DNA from: Saonia flava
GTDB lineage: Bacteria > Bacteroidota > Bacteroidia > Flavobacteriales > Flavobacteriaceae
NCBI RefSeq assembly: GCF_011927795.1
Contig: NZ_JAATJJ010000001.1
Span: forward strand, 2,709,625 to 2,773,624
Direction of reading: 5' to 3'
Length of the DNA: 64,000 bases
In this document: positions 56,163 to 63,802 of the stretch, piece by piece
Layout of the letters: each line of letters starts with the position of its first letter
Position numbering within the stretch: position 1 is the stretch's first letter
The notes under the pieces: generated by a model
What the model was told of the DNA's origin: nothing
Database searches by the model: none
Seen by the model: the letters and a program-made list of their open reading frames with translations, nothing else
Translations under genes and position numbers: made by a program

Positions 56163-56687
56163 TTATTCCTTAGGAGTGTATTTCTCTAGCCATTCCTTAT
56201 CGTACCAAAACTTATGATTAGGCGGCACAATTCCATTTATCATTTCTATAATTGGACTTAAGTCCTTCTGGTAGTAATTCCGAAGGTGAATTTTTCGCGT
56301 GGTTTCTTGTTTGGTAAAATCAAGTCTAATCTGAACTCCGTCCCGAATTCCAGGACTGGTATAGTCCGTTTTAAGCTCATAGACATTTATTCTTTCTATC
56401 TTCTTAATTGAGTCAGCCGGTAATTTGTCTGTTTTGAATACTGGCTCGGAACCTTTTTTAGGATTATAGACAAAGAGACTGTCATTTGTCAGTCTGAAAA
56501 TCCGCTCTTCTCCAGAACCGTTATACCAATCAAATTCAATAATGAATGGTTTAAATTCAGGCATTTTAAAAGTCCGACTTTCCGATTGAGTTTTTATCGT
56601 TTTTTGTTCTGTATTTTTTGAATCTTTTTGTTTACAAGATATGATGAGCAACGTGAAAAATAATATTTGAAATATGGCTCTATTCAT
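56163..56687 (-). CDS. Hypothetical lipoprotein, cassette C2
   Basis: The start at 56687 (MNRAIFQILFFTLLIISC) gives a lipoprotein of 174 residues. A longer frame would begin inside the attC-like repeat and is rejected. The mature part has a Lys/Glu-rich linker and a small beta-rich domain (FKPFIIEFDWYNGSGEERIFRL). No family is recognised. The ATG lies 2 bases from the core GTTTGCTAAC (56690-56699), so no room remains for its own promoter inside the cassette; transcription must come from upstream or from within the neighbouring repeat. Confidence 0.75.
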   Translation of the reverse strand: MNRAIFQILFFTLLIISCKQKDSKNTEQKTIKTQSESRTFKMPEFKPFIIEFDWYNGSGEERIFRLTNDSLFVYNPKKGSEPVFKTDKLPADSIKKIERINVYELKTDYTSPGIRDGVQIRLDFTKQETTRKIHLRNYYQKDLSPIIEMINGIVPPNHKFWYDKEWLEKYTPKE

Positions 56688-56689
56688 AT

Positions 56690-56891
56690 GTTTGCTAACG
56701 GTTGGGCTAAGCGTAGTGCGGAGGCAAGGAAAGTTTTCGTTTCCGTCCACGCACGAAGCTAAAGCTTATTGTTTGGTTTTATTTTTTCTATTCTAAAGCT
56801 AAATCCATAAGATTTAGCGACTTCATAAATATACACAGACCTTTCGGTTTTGCCCTAAAGCCCACATTACGTTTAGGTATTGTTGTAGCCA
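56690..56891 (-). repeat. attC-like site C (188-bp family)
   Basis: It lies between cores GTTTGCTAAC (56690-56699) and GTTGTAGCCA (56882-56891). It has the same arms and inner hairpins as sites B, E, F and H, with minor changes (CACATTACG in the right arm). Confidence 0.85.
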
Positions 56892-57613
56892 GTTTTTTCC
56901 GCACTGTGTTTACCCCACGCCATAACTTGTACTCCGCCTGAGTATTGAACTTTATCAGGTTTTCCTTTGATTAAATCCCTAAATCTGGCGTAATTCAATT
57001 CAAGTTTATGTAATTCAAGTCCATTTATTTCCCATTCTAAATGATGAATTTCAAATGTATTGATTGACTTTTCAGTATCTTGGAAAAGAGCATATCTTTC
57101 TGTCAGCCATTTGTCCAATTCCGATTTCTCACTAATTCTTTCCCCAATTTTAAATCCCAATTTCAAGTAGTCATTAAATCCCGAGTTTGCAGATACGTAT
57201 TCGTTTTCCGTTCTCTTCATTTTTGAATATCGGTAAGGGAGTTCAGACATTCCTTTTGCAATTTTACAAGACAAATTTTTTCCGCCTTCAATGCTCAAAA
57301 AATACACTCCAGTTTTGTTATTTGATTTTATATAAGTTCGGATATTAATTTCATCAAAATCCGAAATCGGTTGGAACGCAGGCAGGTTTTTCGGTCTTAT
57401 CTTTTCCATAGTAAAAGCAACAACCGAAATCCAAGGTTTTCCGTTAAAAAGGTCAATCTCAAGTTCCTTTGGGACAAACTTTTTCAATTCGGATAATTCC
57501 ACTTCCCAATGAAGAAATATTGCATTATTCCATTCTTGATAAAATTTCCAACTTTCATTTGGGATTTTCCAAGGTCTGTGTTCTGTCTTATTTAATATCT
57601 CTCGGATTGTCAT
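56873..57613 (-). CDS. DUF2071 (YqjF-like) protein, cassette C3
   Basis: This 246-residue protein matches DUF2071: a tryptophan-rich start (HRPWKIPNESWKFYQEWNNAIFLHW), LSELKKFVPKELEIDLFNGKPWISVVAFTM, and INIRTYIKSNNKTGVYFLSIEGGK. The fold resembles acetoacetate decarboxylase; the function is unknown. The reading frame runs through the core (GGCTACAAC) and stops at the TAA inside the conserved CCTAAACG box of the attC-like site. The last five residues, GYNNT, are thus encoded by the repeat. Confidence 0.85.
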   Translation of the reverse strand: MTIREILNKTEHRPWKIPNESWKFYQEWNNAIFLHWEVELSELKKFVPKELEIDLFNGKPWISVVAFTMEKIRPKNLPAFQPISDFDEINIRTYIKSNNKTGVYFLSIEGGKNLSCKIAKGMSELPYRYSKMKRTENEYVSANSGFNDYLKLGFKIGERISEKSELDKWLTERYALFQDTEKSINTFEIHHLEWEINGLELHKLELNYARFRDLIKGKPDKVQYSGGVQVMAWGKHSAEKTGYNNT

Positions 57614-57622
57614 TTCTCTAAT

Positions 57623-57696
57623 TGGCTACAACGGTGAGTATAACAAGTGTTGCCATCCCGCAGGGTGGCTATGATTTGTTATACATTGTTAGCCTT
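57623..57696 (-). repeat. Short attC-like site D (61 bp)
   Basis: It lies between cores TGGCTACAAC (57623-57632) and GTTAGCCTT (57688-57696). The site is a compact hairpin: outer arms GTATAACAA and TTGTTATAC, inner arms GCCAtCCC and GGGTGGC around GCA, with one extra T in the left inner arm. This resembles the size and extra-base layout of classical integron attC sites. A sister of it lies in the right part of site A. Confidence 0.85.
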
Positions 57697-57699
57697 TCG

Positions 57700-58755
57700 T
57701 TATTTTTCATCTACTTTTATAAATTCGTACCTGTTTTCACTTAGGTTAAGAACGATGTGATAATTTCCTTCTTCAATTAGAATATTATCACCATCTGTTT
57801 CTGCTGTACCATTTGGAAAAGAAGTTCCGCCCCAATTCTGATTCCAACTGTCTCTACATCGAAATTTAACTGTTCCCTTTTTTAAGTATAAATCTACTTC
57901 CCAAATGCTATTTTCTATATCTGTTTGAATTAAAGGAGTTGATTTTGCACCAACATCATCATAGCCATTAATAGATGTTCCAATAATTCCAACATCCTGA
58001 TATAACAACTTTACATTAGGATAATAGGTTTTTATTAATTTCATAATTGATAATCCATCTGCGTAATAATTTGAAGCTGTAGACAGATAACTAATTTTAT
58101 AACTTCTTAAGGTTTTTAAAATCACCTGAAATCGAGAAGTCCTTACCAAATCATATAGAGTACTGTAATCATCTTGACTATAATAATTATCAATTCCATT
58201 TACGTTTACTATTTCATTAAAATTCCAACTTGGCTCTGCAATACCTATTTCATAAAATAAAGGATTAATGCGGTCTACAAGTCCCAAATCCATTTTCTTA
58301 TTAATTAAATTAACATAACTTGTTATCTGTTTAGACAATTCATTTTGTTTAGGATTGTTAATGTTATACTTTAGATTTGATATGTGATGATTAGTTTCGG
58401 ATATATAATTATTGATATCCTCAACGGCTAAATAACCTAAAATATGGGGTAGTAATTCGATTGGAAAACTCTCTGGTTTAATCAATAAGGTGTCGATAAG
58501 TTTTATTTGTTCATCAATACGATTTTCATAAGCATTAAATGCTTCAGTATCATTTTTAACTGCATTGTAAAACTGCTCTAAAACGATTTCAAATTCTGCG
58601 TCTTGTTTTTGTTTTTCGTTCCAATTATTTACTTGTAAGGCGATAAGAATTCCAATTACAACCAAAACTATTTCACCAACGGCATATTTGAAATACTTTA
58701 CATTTTTACCCTTTGAAATTAAATTTTGTCTTATTCTTCTAAAGAATTTTATCAT
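57700..58755 (-). CDS. DUF6090-like membrane protein with SusF-like tail, cassette C4
   Basis: This 351-residue protein begins with the flavobacterial DUF6090 pattern: a basic start (MIKFFRRIRQNLISKGKNVKYFKYAVGEI) and a helix VLVVIGILIALQVNNWNE near 30-47. A helical periplasmic domain follows to about residue 255. The C-terminal 70 residues (VDLYLKKGTVKFRCRDSWNQNWGG, then EGNYHIVLNLSENRYEF) look like a SusE/SusF-type binding module. The join is unusual and suggests a sensor or binder of unknown ligand. Confidence 0.7.
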   Translation of the reverse strand: MIKFFRRIRQNLISKGKNVKYFKYAVGEIVLVVIGILIALQVNNWNEKQKQDAEFEIVLEQFYNAVKNDTEAFNAYENRIDEQIKLIDTLLIKPESFPIELLPHILGYLAVEDINNYISETNHHISNLKYNINNPKQNELSKQITSYVNLINKKMDLGLVDRINPLFYEIGIAEPSWNFNEIVNVNGIDNYYSQDDYSTLYDLVRTSRFQVILKTLRSYKISYLSTASNYYADGLSIMKLIKTYYPNVKLLYQDVGIIGTSINGYDDVGAKSTPLIQTDIENSIWEVDLYLKKGTVKFRCRDSWNQNWGGTSFPNGTAETDGDNILIEEGNYHIVLNLSENRYEFIKVDEK

Positions 58756-58778
58756 TTGGTTTATGGTTGGTTTTAATG

Positions 58779-58979
58779 AAGGCTAACGTTGCGGCTAAGC
58801 GTAGTGCGGTAGTAAGGAAACTTTTCGTTTCCGTCTGCGCACGAAGCTAAAGCTTATTGTTTTGCTTTTTCTTTTTTTGTTCCAAAGCTAAATCCATAAG
58901 ATTTAGCGACATTATAAATATACACAGACCTTTCGATTTAGCCCTAAAGTCCGCATTACGTTTAGGTTTTGTTACCTGC
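58779..58979 (-). repeat. attC-like site E (188-bp family)
   Basis: It lies between cores AAGGCTAAC (58779-58787) and GTTACCTGC (58971-58979). It has the family arms and hairpins. The TTA at 58972-58974 inside the core doubles as the stop codon of the next gene. Confidence 0.85.
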
Positions 58980-59640
58980 TGGCTTTTTTTTCATTCATTT
59001 CATTACATATTAAAGTAAAGAACTCTTGTGTTTTTTTAAGAGCAAATTCCGTAAAACTTTTACTAATGCTTATTCCAGATTCATTTTCTTCCGTTATTCC
59101 ATAATAGGCTAATTCATCATATTTATCACATATGTTAAAAATAGCTTTGTTGTCATTTGAAAATGTACCATCTGAATGTGCTAAAACATTTCTTATTTTA
59201 TTAAAATCAATAATATTATTCCATATTTCTGTTTCAAAACATTTAGATATATCACAAACCTTTTTCAGATAAGTAGAGCTTCGATAAATACCATTTCCGC
59301 CAATATCTTTTATTGATAAGTTGTACTCATTTAAGTTTTCAAGATTTTTGCAAATTTGCTCTAAAGATTTTTCTGTGAGGAAGTAAATACTTAAAAATAT
59401 AGATTTCCATAATATATTTGGAAACATTGCTTCATATTGCATTTTTTTTCCGAACCTGTCATTTATAATTTCTATCTCTTCTGCGTCCTCAAAGGATTTC
59501 AATTTAGAAGTTAAAAAAAGACTAGTTTCTGAAATTAGGTCTTCAAAATGAAACAATTCATCAAATAGGCCGTGATTGAAAAAGAAATGATAAGTGTATT
59601 CGTAATCTATAATTTTTTGAATTTCAGGGTCTCTTGTCAT
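58972..59640 (-). CDS. HEPN-like hypothetical protein, cassette C5
   Basis: This 222-residue helical protein has a motif FNKIRNVLAHSDGTF near residue 150 that fits the R-x4-6-H signature of HEPN domains. Upstream helices (ILWKSIFLSIYFLTEKSLEQIC) support the four-helix fold. HEPN proteins include RNase toxins and RNA-binding or defence factors, so a role in nucleic-acid metabolism is possible but not shown. The stop codon TAA is part of the cassette core. Cores are GTTACCTGC and GCAGGTAAC. Confidence 0.6.
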   Translation of the reverse strand: MTRDPEIQKIIDYEYTYHFFFNHGLFDELFHFEDLISETSLFLTSKLKSFEDAEEIEIINDRFGKKMQYEAMFPNILWKSIFLSIYFLTEKSLEQICKNLENLNEYNLSIKDIGGNGIYRSSTYLKKVCDISKCFETEIWNNIIDFNKIRNVLAHSDGTFSNDNKAIFNICDKYDELAYYGITEENESGISISKSFTEFALKKTQEFFTLICNEMNEKKASR

Positions 59641-59652
59641 TTTTTAGAGCTT

Positions 59653-59852
59653 GCAGGTAACGGCTAGGCTAAGCGTAGTGCGGAGGCAAGGAAACTTTTT
59701 GTTTCCGTCTGCCGACGCAGCTAAAGCTTATTGTTTTGCTTTTTCTTTTTTTGTTCAAAGCTAAATCCATAAGATTTAGCGACTTTATAAATATACACAG
59801 ACCTTAGATTTTAGCCCTAAAGTCCGCATTACGTTTAGGTTTTGTTATCTGC
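59653..59852 (-). repeat. attC-like site F (188-bp family)
   Basis: It lies between cores GCAGGTAAC (59653-59661) and GTTATCTGC (59844-59852). It is almost identical to B and E. The two flanking cores differ by one base, so neighbouring cassettes C5 and C6 may derive from related boundaries. Confidence 0.85.
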
Positions 59853-59868
59853 TGGCTTTTCCGCTCAG

Positions 59869-60378
59869 CTATTTTTTACGTAATTCCTCCACCTGAGTTT
59901 TTAAAACGTTATTCCAAAACTCAAATTGTCCGTAAAATTCTAGACAATCGTCCAATGTTTTAAGTCCATTTAATTTTGGCAAAATATCAATTTCAAAATC
60001 AGTCTTAAGTTCGTTTGTAAAGTCCGACAAGTCCGTTTTTCCGGTTAACTTATATCCAAGCCAACCATCTTTTCGGTATTTATGTTCACGTCTGTTATCC
60101 TTAAGATAAGTATCTTCTCTTAGCGGTACTGCCAAGTCAAAATAAGTTGCTTTTTTTCTATTTGGGTCTTTCATTTTTTCAGTAAGTCCGACTCCGATAT
60201 TGAAACAAAAACTTAGTTCTTCTTTGCTATTCCATTGCGAGTTTTGTAGATTAATTAGAATAAAAAAATCATCGATTATTTTCCACCAAGTCTGTCCAGA
60301 AGTTCTGAATCCTTCTTCTTTCAATTTTGGTTTCAAGTAACTCCCGATAAACTCTTTTTGTTTTTCTTTTGCGTTCAT
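59869..60378 (-). CDS. DUF4304 protein, cassette C6
   Basis: This 169-residue protein has the DUF4304 pattern: YLKPKLKEEGFRTSGQTWWKIIDDFFILINLQNSQW near residue 14, CFNIGVGLTEKM near residue 52, and a C-terminal DILPKLNGLKTLDDCLEFY. Members of this family often occur among immunity genes of polymorphic toxins, but the role is unproved. Cores are GTTATCTGC (59844) and GCAGATAAC (60389). Confidence 0.8.
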   Translation of the reverse strand: MNAKEKQKEFIGSYLKPKLKEEGFRTSGQTWWKIIDDFFILINLQNSQWNSKEELSFCFNIGVGLTEKMKDPNRKKATYFDLAVPLREDTYLKDNRREHKYRKDGWLGYKLTGKTDLSDFTNELKTDFEIDILPKLNGLKTLDDCLEFYGQFEFWNNVLKTQVEELRKK

Positions 60379-60388
60379 TTTTTAGCTT

Positions 60389-60588
60389 GCAGATAACGGC
60401 TCGGCTATGATTAGTGCGGGGCGGAAATCCAGCGGATTTCCAGTCTCGCGCTAAGCAAAAGCTTTTGGTTTTGTTTTTTCTTTTTTGGTTCGAAAGCAAA
60501 ATCCCAAAGATTTTGCGACCTCATAAATATACACAGACCTTACGAATAAGCCCGAAGTCCGGATTAATTATAGGTATTGTTGTGTGTA
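60389..60588 (-). repeat. attC-like site G (diverged 188-bp family member)
   Basis: It lies between cores GCAGATAAC (60389-60397) and GTTGTGTGTA (60579-60588). It keeps the length and the layout (GGAAATCC-loop-GGATTTCC, GCAAAATC-loop-GATTTTGC) but has many compensated changes. The paired positions change together, so selection acts on structure and not only on sequence. Confidence 0.8.
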
Positions 60589-60592
60589 GTTT

Positions 60593-60940
60593 TTATTCCC
60601 CAATTTTTGATTTTTCCAGTTTCCTTTTAATCAGATATTTTATGAAATTCAACAAAAGTAGTGCTGGTAAATACATAAAAAATCCAACCACTAGAAAAGT
60701 ATATGCAGTGCCAGCCAAAAGGCTGTCAAAATTAAAGTCCGCCCAATTCCAAGTCCATGCTAAAAGGATTAACAGCAGTCCAATTACCCCTTGTATTTTT
60801 AGAGACTTATTTATAGTCTGAATCAGCTTGGTGAAACTAAATGAGCTTACAAGTCCGTTTTTGAATGCATTCCATAATATTGGAAGTCCCAACAGTAGAA
60901 TGACTAAAATGGCAACAATTTCAATATCAGGAACAATCAT
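60593..60940 (-). CDS. Small membrane protein, cassette C7
   Basis: This 115-residue protein has three predicted membrane helices (EIVAILVILLLGLPILWNAF, VIGLLLILLAWTWNWADF, and YTFLVVGFFMYLPALLLLNFI). No family is recognised. It is the only gene between cores GTTGTGTGTA (60579-60588) and TACACACAAC (60960-60969). Start and stop both lie close to the cores, as expected for a cassette gene. Confidence 0.7.
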   Translation of the reverse strand: MIVPDIEIVAILVILLLGLPILWNAFKNGLVSSFSFTKLIQTINKSLKIQGVIGLLLILLAWTWNWADFNFDSLLAGTAYTFLVVGFFMYLPALLLLNFIKYLIKRKLEKSKIGE

Positions 60941-60959
60941 TTTTATCGACTCTACAAAT

Positions 60960-61161
60960 TACACACAACGGTTGGGCTAAGCGTAGTGCGGAGGCAAGGA
61001 AACGTTGAGTTTCCGTCTGCGCACTAAGCTAAAGCTTATTGTTTAGTTTTATTTTTTCTTGTCCAAAGCTAAATCCATAAGATTTAGCGACTTCATAAAT
61101 ATACAAGAACCTCTCGGTTTTGCCCTAAAGCCCGCATTACGTTTAGGCATTGTTGTGTGCA
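60960..61161 (-). repeat. attC-like site H (188-bp family)
   Basis: It lies between cores TACACACAAC (60960-60969) and GTTGTGTGCA (61152-61161). It is close to site C in sequence. Confidence 0.85.
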
Positions 61162-61166
61162 GTATT

Positions 61167-61634
61167 TTATGCGTTTATAATCTTTCTTATCAATGCAATT
61201 TGCCCTAAATGATAATAACTGTGTTCTATCATTCCTTCAATATTCCGTAGATAATCTCCGTATTTTTCATCCACAAAATCCTCATTCAGTTGCTCTTCGG
61301 GCATTTTTTCTATTAATTCCGCAAGTTTTTCCGTGTCGTTCCAAAACTTTTTTTGAAACACTTCCCATTCTGTTTGAGATTCAATGGCTGGAAAGTCGAA
61401 ACTGTATTTATCTCTAATTTCAAGTTTTCCATTATCAAATACATTTTTTATTCCGACTACAAAATAATGGACATGTTGAGCTAATATTGAAATTGTATTT
61501 AGAGATTCAACTCTTTTCGTTGCAATTTTCCAATCTAAATTTTCTATTTGGTCTTTAATATTTGTGTTTGCAATCCATGTTCCGTTTAGAATTACTTCTC
61601 GAAGTCGGCTTGCCAATTGTTTACTTTTTGTCAT
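61167..61634 (-). CDS. DinB-like protein, cassette C8
   Basis: The start at 61634 (MTKSKQLASRLREVILNG) is used because the longer frame begins inside the cassette core. The 155-residue four-helix protein has the DinB metal-type histidines: LAQHVHYFVVGI near residue 46 and IEHSYYHLGQIALIRK near residue 138. DinB-like proteins act as metal-dependent thiol transferases or have unknown roles. Cores are GTTGTGTGCA (61152) and TGCACACAAC (61656). Confidence 0.85.
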   Translation of the reverse strand: MTKSKQLASRLREVILNGTWIANTNIKDQIENLDWKIATKRVESLNTISILAQHVHYFVVGIKNVFDNGKLEIRDKYSFDFPAIESQTEWEVFQKKFWNDTEKLAELIEKMPEEQLNEDFVDEKYGDYLRNIEGMIEHSYYHLGQIALIRKIINA

Positions 61635-61655
61635 TTCGGATTGGTTTTGCCATAT

Positions 61656-61793
61656 TGCACACAACGTTTATGTATATGGAAAGTTGCGGGTTTGCGTGCG
61701 AGGATTTTCCGAAGGAAAATCAGACGTAGCAAACGTGCAACGACCTTTGTTTTAGTACAACACCAGCAATTTTTTATATACGTTGTTGGCGGT
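61656..61793 (-). repeat. attC-like site I (125-bp class)
   Basis: It lies between cores TGCACACAAC (61656-61665) and GTTGGCGGT (61785-61793). Nested arms GTATAT/ATATAC, GTTGC/GCAAC, GTTTGC/GCAAAC and GATTTTCC-GAA-GGAAAATC give a long hairpin. It shares only the core-proximal layout with the 188-bp family. Confidence 0.8.
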
Positions 61794-61810
61794 TCGTTTT
61801 TTACAATTCC

Positions 61811-62551
61811 TTAAAATGGTTTGTATTCCTTAAGTTCGACATCAGGATAATCTTCCGCTATTATATTTTCCATTTCAGCCGTTATTTTATTCAGTCGGTT
61901 ATAAGGAAGCATTATTCTTTTAGTAAAAAATAATAAGTCAGTAAGAAGGTTAGCAAATTCTCGGTCTTTTAGAAGTTCTTTAGGTGAATTCTTGAAAGGG
62001 GAAGAAAGTTTTGAAGTCTTAAGTCCGTCAAAGTTTTGACTTGTTCGCAATGTAGTTCTGTCAATACGAGTGTTCAAATATGGTCGAAGTTCTTGATTGA
62101 CATAATTAATTTGTAATTGCTCGAATTGTAATAATTTTTCTTGGTCAGAATTCATTTCTTTAAACTTTCTTTTTAGAGTTTCAGATGATACCAAACTGAT
62201 TTCTCCAGAATTTGTAAGAGCTTTATACTCGGTTGTCGGTGTTGCTGCCAACCATAGCCAAGTTAATTTGTGAATATTAAGTTCAGTTTGTTCTTCGGTT
62301 AATTCAATTTCAGGATTTCGTATTGCATCGAGTAATTCCTCTGCAGCTTTAATTACTTCTCCCATTCTTTTGGCTCCATATTTATAATGGAATTTATAAA
62401 CTGCAACTTCAGTTCCGATTCTCTCGACTATTATTTTCTCTTTTTCAGTATTCTGTGGCTTTTCCGAACACGAATTAATTAATAAAGTAACAGTTAATAA
62501 TATGACTAAATTTAGAATTAGTCTGGACGAAACCATAGAATTTTTCTTCAT
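61811..62551 (-). CDS. Hypothetical lipoprotein, cassette C9 (second gene)
   Basis: This 246-residue lipoprotein has a signal ending LLINSC near residue 28. The mature domain is helical, with KLTWLWLAATPTTEYKALTNSGEISLVSSETL near residue 92, a pattern that recalls the periplasmic part of DUF6090-like proteins. No function can be given. It lies 42 bases downstream of the VOC gene inside the same cassette, so C9 is a two-gene cassette. Confidence 0.7.
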   Translation of the reverse strand: MKKNSMVSSRLILNLVILLTVTLLINSCSEKPQNTEKEKIIVERIGTEVAVYKFHYKYGAKRMGEVIKAAEELLDAIRNPEIELTEEQTELNIHKLTWLWLAATPTTEYKALTNSGEISLVSSETLKRKFKEMNSDQEKLLQFEQLQINYVNQELRPYLNTRIDRTTLRTSQNFDGLKTSKLSSPFKNSPKELLKDREFANLLTDLLFFTKRIMLPYNRLNKITAEMENIIAEDYPDVELKEYKPF

Positions 62552-62593
62552 AAAATTAGAGTTAATTTTTATCCTGATTAGTTTTTTACTTTT

Positions 62594-62944
62594 TTAAATG
62601 CTTTGTCCAAAGGTCAATAGGTTGGTATCTGGATCAAGTAATGAGAATTCCTTTTGTCCCCAAGGTTTTGATTCCAATTTCCCATTTGGGTGTATTTTTA
62701 TTTTATCGTCTAATAATGTTTGGTAAAAATCGTCGATACTATTAATCCTAATATAAACTTGTCCGTAATTTTCTTTAGGGTTAAGTTCTTTAAATTCAAA
62801 GAAATGAATTTCTATTTTATCTTTTCGAACCATTAAATATGCTTCATAATCGCCTATTTCTTTAAATCCTAACTTATCTATATAAAATGCTTTGGTAACA
62901 TTTTTGTCACGCATTGGTAATTTCGGAATGATATCAGTTAGCAT
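62594..62944 (-). CDS. VOC-family (glyoxalase/bleomycin-resistance-like) protein, cassette C9
   Basis: This 116-residue protein shows the VOC fold repeat: IPKLPMRDKNVTKAFYIDKLGFKEIGDYEAYLMVRKDKIEIHFFE, shown here only as the motifs FYIDKLGFKEIG and DKIEIHFFEF, then SLLDPDTNLLTFGQ. It resembles bleomycin-binding proteins that sequester the drug. Resistance is possible but not shown; many VOC members have other substrates. It is the first gene of cassette C9 (cores GTTGGCGGT at 61785 and ACCGCCAAC at 63000). Confidence 0.85.
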   Translation of the reverse strand: MLTDIIPKLPMRDKNVTKAFYIDKLGFKEIGDYEAYLMVRKDKIEIHFFEFKELNPKENYGQVYIRINSIDDFYQTLLDDKIKIHPNGKLESKPWGQKEFSLLDPDTNLLTFGQSI

Positions 62945-62999
62945 AATTTCGCGATTAGTATTTGTAATTTGATTTTAAATTGTTGCGTATTCTTAAATG

Positions 63000-63135
63000 A
63001 CCGCCAACGGTCTTGGCTATGGTTTCGTTGCGGAATGGTTCGGAAGAACTATTCCCCCGTAAACCAAAGTTAGCAAATACGCGGGAATTTCCGAGAGGAA
63101 ATTCCGCCGCAATGAACTATAGCCGTTGTTGTGCA
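63000..63135 (-). repeat. attC-like site J (124-bp class)
   Basis: It lies between cores ACCGCCAAC (63000-63008) and GTTGTGCAC (63127-63135). Arms GGCTATGG.TTCGTTGCGG and CCGCAATGAACTATAGCC pair, with inner GGAATTTCC-GAGA-GGAAATTCC. The class resembles site K but not I in sequence. Confidence 0.8.
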
Positions 63136-63536
63136 CTGGCTTTTATTTTTTCTTTTATTCGGTCAAATTTCTTTTCTCCGAGTTCATTTTTTATTAGTTC
63201 AGAATTCCGTTCCACCAAGTTTTTAAATGTCAGATATTCAGTTTCTTTTTTATTCCAAAATTCAGTCGGTAAACCCGAAATTGAAACAAGTAAATCGCCT
63301 TCGTAAAAGTCGCCTTCAGTCAATATATTCTGTTCAAGTTTCTCGAGTGCAATTCCAATTATGTGTTCAGTTCCGATATGTTGAGAAATCAAAAGTCTTA
63401 ATTGTTCGTTGGTTAATTCTCCAATTTTTATTTTCCGATAACGATGGCATTTTTCGACTAAACTTGTCGGAAACTCGGAAAGTTCATTCCAATAATCGTT
63501 TTCTAACTGTTCTATAGATTTTAAATTAATTTTCAT
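63117..63536 (-). CDS. CdiI-like immunity protein, cassette C10 (second gene)
   Basis: The start at 63536 (MKINLKSIEQLE) gives 139 residues. The core TSLVEKCHRYRKIKIGELTN, then EQLRLLISQHIGTEHIIGIALEKL and EGDFYEGDLLVSI, matches the CdiI_2-type immunity protein of contact-dependent inhibition. The C-terminus reaches into the attC-like site up to 63117. Its start overlaps the end of the upstream gene by 11 bases, so both are coupled. No CdiA-like toxin is nearby; it is an orphan immunity gene. Confidence 0.8.
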   Translation of the reverse strand: MKINLKSIEQLENDYWNELSEFPTSLVEKCHRYRKIKIGELTNEQLRLLISQHIGTEHIIGIALEKLEQNILTEGDFYEGDLLVSISGLPTEFWNKKETEYLTFKNLVERNSELIKNELGEKKFDRIKEKIKASAQQRL

Positions 63537-63792
63537 TCCAAACTTGTTTGAATTCCGATTCAGTGATTTCAAATTCCGAGAATTCATTTAAGTCCAATTC
63601 TTGGTCTCCAAGTCCACCAAATTCATCTTCTAATTTTGAATGTTCGTATTTCAGTACTTTTCCGTTTTGATAAACTTCGATTTGTTTGGTTGGAAATCCA
63701 GATTTATCAGTTTCAAAGTACCAGATGGAAGTTCCCCAATTATCAAACTCATCTCCACGAGTTTCGTCCCATTTTCTTTTATAGTACTTCAT
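63526..63792 (-). CDS. Small hypothetical protein (DUF6881-like), cassette C10
   Basis: This 88-residue protein starts MKYYKRKWDETRGDEFDNWG and has SIWYFETDKSGFPTKQIEVYQNGKVLKYEH, a pattern I associate with DUF6881-type small proteins found near immunity genes. The family name is tentative. It overlaps the CdiI-like gene and is the first gene of the cassette, 10 bases from the core GTGCACAAC (63803-63811). Confidence 0.65.
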   Translation of the reverse strand: MKYYKRKWDETRGDEFDNWGTSIWYFETDKSGFPTKQIEVYQNGKVLKYEHSKLEDEFGGLGDQELDLNEFSEFEITESEFKQVWNEN

Positions 63793-63802
63793 TTTTCAGC
63801 TT

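Noticed and set aside
60414..60821. Plus-strand frame of 135 codons across site G and the C7 gene
   Set aside because: It starts in a repeat and runs antisense to a membrane protein with clear hydrophobic helices; shadow frame.
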